From Ruminococcus sp. CAG:254 (GTDB lineage: Bacteria > Bacillota > Clostridia > Oscillospirales > Ruminococcaceae): DNA of 12,165 nt. This document shows, one piece after another, positions 1 to 9,000 of the stretch (the stretch's first letter is position 1; every line of letters starts with the position of its first letter). The notes under the pieces were generated by a model. The model saw only the letters and a program-made list of their open reading frames with translations. It was not told where the DNA came from and searched no databases. The stretch lies in contig HF997846.1 in the NCBI GenBank assembly GCA_000433635.1, forward strand, positions 1 through 12,165, in the 5' to 3' direction. A program made the translations under genes and the position numbers.

Positions 1-3000
1 GGTAATATCTCGCTTGTCAATGGATACCTTTGTGACATCATCTTTCATGACGATCACGCCGTTTTCGTCCTTGTTTGCTGCATCTACTGTAATCGTGCCG
101 TCCTTTTCAACCGTAAAGGTGATATCTTCGGCATATGCATAACCATCCGGAGCAGCAGTTTCTTTCAGCGTATAAGTTCCAGTCGGCAAGCCAACAATGT
201 TCTTTGCAGCATCGCTGGATGTCCACTGAACACCATTGCCCACTGCTGTCAAATCTGTGTCTGCAGCAGCAATTGCATCCCACTGTTCTGTGGTCAGGTC
301 ATCATTGGTCAGGGTCAAGGTTGCTCCTGCAACTTCGTTTTCGCCAGTGATGTCCCGCTTGTCAATCTGGATTGCAGAACGTTCATCCTTGATGGTCAAG
401 GTCTTTCCATCTTCGGACTTTTCAACTTCGCCGTTTGTTACTTCCGATACGGTTGTTACAACGCCATTCTTTACAACAAAGGTAAAGGTGGAAATCGTTG
501 TGAATCCGTTCGGAGCTGTGATTTCTTCCAGTTCATACGTGCCATCCGGCAAAGCAGAAATGGTAACATTTCCCTTGAATGTTGCGGATGTCGTATCTTC
601 TGTAATCTTGGTTGCACCAATCTGAACACCGTTCAGCGTTACATTTTCATCCTTTGCAGTCAGCTTGAATTCTGCTTCTTCTGCTGCAATGTTTCCGCCG
701 TCAAGTGCTTCCTTGTTAATTTGAATGGTGCTTGCTTCGTTGGTAATGGTAATAATCGAACGATCCTGACCGTCTGTGGATACCTGATTATTTACAGATA
801 TTGCACCATTTGCAGAAACGGTTACAGCCCATTTCTGTGTCGTTGCGAGGTAACCAGCCTTAGCGGAAACTTCGGAAACTTCATAAGTTCCAGTCGGTAA
901 GCCCTTAAAGGTCATGGATTCTCCGGTAGAAGTCCAAACCAAAACGGTTGCATCTTCTGCGGAAATCAGGTCTGTTACTGCATCGCCATTCAGCTTTACA
1001 CTCGACCAGTCAACATTTGCATCGTCTGCCTTTAATTGCAGCGTTGCACCTGTCAAAGCGTTGCCATCCTGATCGACCTTTTGAATGGTCAATTCACCCA
1101 ACTTGTTGTTGATAACTTCTTTCGAAACAGGAATTTGATTTCCTTCATCATCAAATATTGCTTTCGTTAAAATAACATCCTGCACATCTGATGATTTCAA
1201 GTAATCGGTCGGAGCAGAAACTTCTGACAATTCATACTCGATTGCCGGCAAGCCGGTAATCTTCATTTCTGCATCGGTCGAAACGAACTGAATGCCCTGT
1301 CTGCCATCTACGGTTACCTTCTGATCTTCGGTCAGCGGCTTGCCATCAATCTGAACATCGTCCAGATTCAGCGGATCTGTGGTCTTGCTGAGCAGCTGCA
1401 AGGTTGCACCAGCCAAGAACGCATCACTGCCATCCTTCTTGGAAATGGTCAGTTCTGCCCGATAATCCTTCATGACAACTGTTCCATTCAAGTCAGCACC
1501 AGTTGTTTTGTCAACAACCTTGCCATCAGAGCCAATGATAAAGGTAATGTCTTCAGAATAAGCATAGCCATCCGGAGCAACGGTTTCTGTTAAGGTGTAA
1601 GTGCCAGCCGGCAGACCAACAATGTTAGTCGGCTCTACTCCGGATACCCAATAAACACCATTGCCGTCTTCTGTCAATGTAAGGTCAACGTTTTCATTTG
1701 AGAGGTTAAAGTTCTCAAATGCGATTTTCTGCCACTGTTCTGCAGTCAGGTCTTTGTTGGTCAGGGTCAGGGTTGCTCCCGGCAACTCTTCATCATTTGC
1801 AGCATCAACCTTGCTAATACTTACTTCTGTCCGCTTATCGTTGACAGAAATAATATTTTCATCTTCCTTGATGGTAATCGAACCATCTTCTCTGGAAGCA
1901 GTAATGACTTTTCCACCCTTTACTTCAAAGGAGAATGCTGTTACAACGGTATAGCCATTCGGAGCAGCATCTTCGGTCAAGAAATACTTGCCATCCGGAA
2001 CATTTTCCAGTTTCGTACTGATAAATTCCTCGGTTGTCCAAATAATGCTATCCCTTGTCTGTGTCAGAACATTTCCGTCAGTCAATATGATCTTACTCAG
2101 ATCTATGGTCTGACCTTCCTGCGGTGTCAACTTCATTTTTGCATCTGGCAAGTTGACTCTGCTGGATTCCTCGGTGTCAATGTCATGCTTGTTGATGATA
2201 ATGGTTGTTCCTATCACGACATCACAAACTGCAAGACTGATATTACTTTCTGTTCCATTGTAATAGAAGTAGCTATCTGCTGCATCTGCGTCAACCGTGT
2301 CTGTTGTTCCTGTAGTATTGGCAATTGTTCCATCGGTCAGCGTAAAGGTTGCCGTACCTTCTGCGACTTTATACGCCTTTCCATCGGTTTCAGAAGTAAA
2401 TTCACTTCCGGTTTCTGCCAAGGTGTAATCGCCGTCCGGCAATCCCTTGATAACTGCATCAGTACCGGTAGAAATCCACTGAATACCAATTTGCTTCTTA
2501 TTTTCATCCAAAACAGCGGTGCTGTTTTCCAGTGTAACCTTGCTCCAATCGACATCATTTTCAGAGGTCAGGGTCAGGGTTGCACCTGCAAGTTCCGTTT
2601 GCTTTGTGATGTCATATTTGCCGATGATAATCGTAGATTCCTTCGAGTCGTAAGCAATCAACTCAGAAGTCCAAACGTTTGTATCAACGAGAACTTCATT
2701 ATTGTGAACGTCAACATCTTCTCTCGTGTTATCCGACAAAACGATTTGACCGTTTGCATTGACAGTAAAGAAGATTGGGTTCATAATTGCATAATTTTCC
2801 GGAGCGGTGGTTTCTACCAGAACATATTCCGTATTTTCTGCGAGATTGGCAGTGATTTTGTCTGTAATATTTTCTTGAATTGCAGACAAAGTCGTTTCCT
2901 GTCCGTTCTGATATGCTTCATATGCAAGTTTGGTATAAATTGCAAACTTTGCACCTGTCAGTGCTGCACCGTCCTTGTCTGCAAGGTCTTTCTTGACCAA

Positions 3001-3021
3001 TGTCCGTGTAACACTTACAGT
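1..3021 (-). repeat. Tandem SpaA/prealbumin-like repeats, eight complete plus the start of a ninth (residues about 2144-3150)
   Basis: Each unit has the SpaA-type pattern: I-x-K-x-D, then GATLxL, then G-L-P-x-G-x-Y-x-L-x-E, usually A-P-x-G-Y, and a final V/I-x-(N/D). First-strand lysines are K2153, K2278, K2421, K2547, K2671, K2791, K2913, K3031 and K3146. Glutamates are E2213, E2346, E2493, E2622, E2743, E2860, E2976 and E3097. Lys-to-Lys spacing from the third unit on is 115-126 residues. The extra length comes largely from an insert between the GATLxL strand and a W/F-x-S strand. The second unit lacks the APxGY motif and has a long C-terminal excursion. Such repeats build rigid stalks. The last visible residues begin a further unit, so the array continues outside the window. 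Confidence 0.82.
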
Positions 3022-6000
3022 CTTATTGGTAACAGAAACTGCACCAGTCGGAGCAGTATCAAACCGACCATCCAGCAGCACTGCACCATAAACAGCAGCA
3101 CTGTCCGAACCATTTACATTATAATAAATGGTATAATTGCCGTTTGTACCATCTGAGAACGGAGTACCCTTGTCATCACATTCTGCAATGTAATACATTC
3201 CAGCATCCGGTTCTGTATCGGTCTTCGCCGGCAGTTTATCGAAGGTGACTGTCGAACTTGTGGATGTTACTTCCTTTACATAGTCGGAAACATCACCATA
3301 CAGTTTCAGATTGCCCTCTGCATCCCGTACATACAGACCAACATAGAAGGTATCATCCCAGTCAGTCAGCTTGGTGCTGTTCTGCAATACCGTCTTATCA
3401 ACAGTAATCGAACCAGTTACAGCCTTAGTCTGTTCCCGGTTCTGGATTGCAGACTGCTTGATGCAATCATCCACTGTCAACGGTTCATCCGCATCCGTCT
3501 TTCCGAACTGTGTCGGGAGATAATAAACGGTGCTGGTCATTGTATTGGTTTCTGCATCGGTTGTTTCTCTGGTATCCACATTCGGATACTCTACAATGTA
3601 ACTTATTTTGCCCTTGGTTACCTTGTCGCCCTGCTTCAAGATGTTGTCATTGCTATCCAATTCAAACAGATAGTAATAGGTGTTTTCTTTCAGGTTGTAG
3701 TCTTCACTAAAGGAAACCGTCTTACCAGCTGCAACATCCTGCGACTTGCCAACCATGGTCAGACCTGCAAGGTCATCGTTGGTCAGCTCTTCCTTATCAG
3801 AACTGTACAATGCAAACCGATAAGTACCAGATTCAGCTGTCAGTTTTTCGCCGTTTACAACCTTGGTTGCCTGAATCTGATAAGTTGCAGATTCTTCGTT
3901 GGTAATCTTTGCAGTCTTTGGAACATTTACATCATCCAATTTAATTGCATGATCCTTACCAGCAGAATCGCCGTAAGTAACCTTGTAATCCAGATAGCTG
4001 TCTGTTACTGGATTGCCCTTTGCATCTGTTTCCAATACATACCAGTTTCGCTGAATCGGAACTTCGTCAAAGGTTACAGTATCCGTTGCACCCGTCTTAG
4101 AACCCGTCAAGGTTACTGTCTGCAAATCGCCATACTTCACATACGCACCATCCTTGGTCTTATAGAACAAGCCAAAGTAGAACGTATCTGTTGTGTTAAA
4201 TGGAGATTTGAAGGTCTTTTCTACGGTAATCTTACCGTACTGAATTTCGTTCAGGAACGAAACAGCTGCAACCGTATCTTCGTCTTTATACGTCAGTTTC
4301 GTTCCGCTGTCACCACTGACAGCACTTTCTGGCATGCTTGGATTCAATGCTTTTGCATCTGTTCCAGCCTCTGGTTTGCCCACTGCAACATTGACATTGT
4401 CCTTAATCACACCATTTTCATCGGTTTCAAAGATATAGAGGTTCTTCTTTGCCGATGCCGGAATATTGGTAAAGGTTGCGGTTTCTGTTTCGCCGTCCTT
4501 TACGGTAATCGGCTTGATTTCGCTGCTGTAACGTGTGAACTCGCTCGCATTTGTCAACTTGCCATCTGCACCATAGGTTGGTGTCACACCATCTGTTTTT
4601 GCGGTAAAGAGTGCAAAATAGAAGGTCTGTGTATCGCCCTGACCGCTATCATAAGCCTTGTTGACAACCAAGCTAACGGTATCTTTCACTTCCGGAACCC
4701 AGACACCAACCTTTGCCGGTTCTGCGACCATCGGTGTTTCTACCAGTTCATTCTTATCATTCAGGTACTGATAAGAATAAGCAAAGCTGTTCCATGCGAT
4801 GTTTTCTTCGCCAGTATTCTGTACGTAATCCGGAATCGTTCCCTTGAAGGTAATGCAAACGGTCTGACCCTTATCTACTTCAAAAGTACTCGGGAACTGG
4901 AATCTCAGGTTTACGATTTCACTGGTTGGAGTATCTTGCCAGTTCATATTGCCGGATTCGCCCATCCAGTCGCCAGCGTGCTCATCCAGACTAGAATGCT
5001 TATCGCTAGAATAAGAAACCTTTACGCCTTGCACTTCTGTACCAGAGAATGCACCTCTTGCATCTGTGGTGTTGGTCAATGTACCGACTTCATAAGTCAC
5101 ACTTGAAAGATCCGGTATTACCGTAAATGCAGAGTAACGGTCATAACCGGAAACCAGACCGATGTCCACATTTTCAAACGGCAGACGGTCGATAACCGTG
5201 AAGTTCTTCAAAGACTTTGTGGTAGAATCATTGGTTACATAAATTTTGTATTCAACTTGTTTTCCCTGTAAGCCCTTAACATAGTTATCGTTCGGGGTAT
5301 TGCCCTGTCCATAACCATCGCTTTGACCCGTTGCACTGTTATCAATCCAACCATCCTTATGTTGTTCATCAATATTTTTTGGATCAAAAGAAATCGTCTT
5401 AAAGGAGGTTGTTTCCACGCCGCCTTGGCTATTGCTTGCGGTTGCTTCCAGCTTTCCATCTACCAAGTCACCGGCAGTGACACGATCCTGATAGATTTTT
5501 TCACTGGTGGAAAGGGTCGTCTTATTGAAATAGGTCTTTTCTGGAACTAATTCATCTGTTGCCAGATTTGGATCATCTGCTGCATAGCGAATTTGAACGC
5601 TCTGACCCGGCTGCAATTGCACAGTATTTGGCAACTTGATGGTAAACTTGCTGCCATTCACCGTTACACAACCGTCTAAATCGTTCCAAGTTTTTCCGCC
5701 ATCCGTGCTGTATCCATTAAACGCTTCGGTCGGAGTGGTTTCGTTTAATGTATCAATCTTTGCACCTGCTGCATACTGCATGCCGCCACTCAGTTCATCT
5801 TCCAGAACAATATTCGTCATTGGAGCATCTGCATCATCATCATTGGAAACAGTGATGATCCATGTTGGAATATTAATGCCAGGATTAGACTTACGAGTTG
5901 CCTTGACATCGCTAGCAGCCTTTGTCAGACCCGGAGCGGTCTTCTTAATAACCTGCTTCAAGGTCAAGTCTGCGGTATCGATAATCGTTCTGCCCGGTTT

Positions 6001-9000
6001 TCCATCAATCAAAACATCTTTATTTGCGGTGACTTGTGCTTTGTTTTGGAATAACTCAGAAACAAGGTCTACATTTTCTGGGTCTGCACATTGCTTTTGC
6101 AATTCAGTTGCAATTTGAGCTGCTTTGGTATCTGTCAATTTTACGGTATATTTAAACATCAAAAATTCTCTGTTATTTATACACCAATCAAAATCAAATA
6201 ATGCACCTGTAGCATAATTTTGCTTTACCAAATCGAATGTCAACGTTGTTCCTGTATCAGAAACATCTTGCTTACGACAAATAACAATCGGCTTCCCACG
6301 AGGATTTAGAGGATTTATTACATCTACACTATGCATACGTGCATCTGTATCTGTTACTTCGACAAATTCCATTCCATCTGGAATTACGTCAGTTAATGTA
6401 ACATCTTTTCCATAAAGCGAAGCAGCAGTAGATACATTTCTTAGTATTATAGTATACTCAAATCTGCTCTTCTTTAAAGCATCCACTGTATCATCATAAC
6501 TGAATTTTCCTGAACTATCATATTTTGGTTCAATCGTTTCTGATTTTGCTTTTGCAGAAACATTTCCATGGCTATCTGTTCCAAATCCTTTTTCAAATTC
6601 CATTTGCGGTGCATCCGCTTTATATTGAATGGAATCCTCTACAGTTACACCTTCTGCTTCTACTGTTACTTTATTTGTACCAGAACTAAAGGAACCATTT
6701 TGATTGGTTGCATCCGGTGCAATGACCTGATAAGCAACTACAATATAGCCATCCTTTGGAATAGAAAGCTTTTGAGATCTACTATCAATTGCAATACCAA
6801 CATTCCCGCTATAAATAGAACCAATCCGATCAGAACCATCCCATAATGTGCCACTAAATGTTGCACGATTTCCAGCATCTACAATGTATACATTAGAATT
6901 TTGACTGGCAATCGTATTTTGCATCACATCTGTAATTGTCAGGTTCTTTTCTGTTAATGTTGTTTCGCCAGTATTGGTAATCTTAATATAGAATGTAATC
7001 CGCTGTCCTGGCAATACGCTGCCATAAGCTCCTTCTCCCATTTTCTGCTGAATCACAGATGAGTCTTGTAATGCAGTATCCCAGGCTGTCATATTGCCTT
7101 TGATGTCTTCAGCGGTTTTATAATCCCCAATCGTACCATCATCAGCAATGGCAAACTTATCCACATCGAAAGAAATATCAGAAATTTTAACTTCCGGAGA
7201 AGTACCTTTCAATTCCTTATCAGAACCATGAGAAAGCGTTGCAGTGTTTGCCGGAATTGTTCCACTTGCACCCTCTGCAATCTGACAAGTTACCTCAACT
7301 GTTACAGAACCATATGGTGCAACATCACCAACATATTTTACTGTAACCTTGTTATTTACGTTCTGAATGTCTGGTTTTTCCTGTTCTTTCCCATTCAACT
7401 TAACTGTTATATTTCCTACAGTCAAGTTATTCAGCTTTGCAAAGTCATCTGTAAATTCCAGTGGATCATTTTTAGTATACTTACCAGCATAACGACTATT
7501 ATTATAGTACTTCAGCGTGTAAGTGATTTGACCACCAGCAATGGCAACCGTACTGCTGACATTCTTGGTGAACTGTCCATCGCCGAAGCTGAATGCGTTC
7601 TGAGAAGCCGTTGCAGATGCGGACTGCGGCGTACCGCCTTCCGGTGTTGCAGTTGCTGTGTTGGTGATGTCACCAGTCTTGCCTTCCTTTACGGTAACCG
7701 GAATCTCGAATGTCTTTGTTTCTCCAACTGCTAACTCAAAAGAGCCAGTCGGCAAGTTGGACTTGTCAATCTCCAGATTCGTTTCATCGTTAAAGGCATC
7801 AGTCAAGCTACTGAATGTGATATCCTCTTCACCCGTATTGGAAACCGTAATCGTATAAGTCAACGTATCCCCTACAGAATAAATGGACTTATCAACCGAT
7901 TTTGCAATCGAGAAGCTGGAGGACGGCTTTTTGATATTGACATAAGCCGCTGCAACCGATTCATACTGTTCCGGTGTGCCGAGATAAACAGCGTTCCGGA
8001 CGGACTGCATGGAAGTGCTGATATTGTCATCTACCTTGCAGACTACATAGCCTGTAAAGGTTTCGTTGACACCAAGTCCTTCCTTTGTCCAAGTAATATT
8101 CTGTCCGTTAATTGTACCATCGGTTGCATAACCGCCAACAGTAACACCGGATACTGGTGTTAAGCCAGCCGGAACAACGTCTGTCAGTGTCAGCGTGCCG
8201 CCCTTTGCGGTTTCGCCGTGATTGGCTGCTTCCACTTTAAACAGTACATATTCACCGCAAACCAGATAGCCCTTGCTGGAATAGTATTGTGCAACAGAAG
8301 CAGCATCGTCGCCAGCAGTTGCTGCTACACTTTTACTCAAATCAATTTTTGCCGGTGCTGGTGTTGAGATTGCAACATCTGCGGACTTCTTCGGCAGGGT
8401 TTCCCATTGATTGGTGGAATTAACACCCTGAACCCGAACGGTCAAGTCATTGTGAATTTTGCCGGAAGTAAAATTGCCAACTTCAATCATGTTCGTTTTC
8501 AGTGCAGCGTTCACCGTATACGGTGCCATTTCTGCATCGGTGTTTGTGCTTTTCTTTACCCATGTTACGCTCAAGGTGTTTCCGCTTGCCGAAGCCGATG
8601 TGATTTCGACATCATTCGGCAGCGTCAAATAGTCCTGAATATTGCCTGTATTTGCACCACTCTGAAACGTCAAGCCATCCGGCAGTGTGATAACGTCTGT
8701 CATCTCAACTGCACCAACCCACCATTCACCTTTTTTGGTTGAGGTATAGTTCGGATATGCTTTCAAGGTATATGGGATTTCATTGTTGCCGCTCAACTGC
8801 GACAGGGAAATCGTATCCCGACCAGCAGACTTGCTGTCATCCCAAGCAATCTTTGATTTTGCTGTAACGGTCGAAGTTTTCGACTGTCCGGAGCCGCTCG
8901 CCGTAATTTTTACGGTTGCTTGTTCTCCATTCGGGGTTTTCCCGTTTGCAAACTTTGCTTTCAAATAGATTGCCTTTGTCTGACCATTTGCAATGTCATA

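Noticed and set aside
175..189. LPTGT and LPAGT strings in the SpaA repeats as sortase signals
   Set aside because: They are the GLPxGxY core motif of the repeat, occur many times inside folded units, and lack the following hydrophobic segment and basic tail.
2185..3156. Plus-strand open frame of 323 codons inside the giant gene
   Set aside because: It is the antisense of SpaA/CnaB coding sequence. Its protein is Cys- and Ile-rich with no domain pattern, and the minus frame gives clear repeats across the same bases.
3949..5106. Plus-strand open frame of 385 codons inside the giant gene
   Set aside because: Antisense shadow of the CnaB-like region; no ribosome site and an implausible Cys-rich product.
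7285..7290. Cys-Gln pair at residues 721-722 as a possible thioester adhesin site
   Set aside because: It lies on the last strand of a DUF11-like spacer and not in the N-terminal head, and thioester domains use a separated Cys and Gln.
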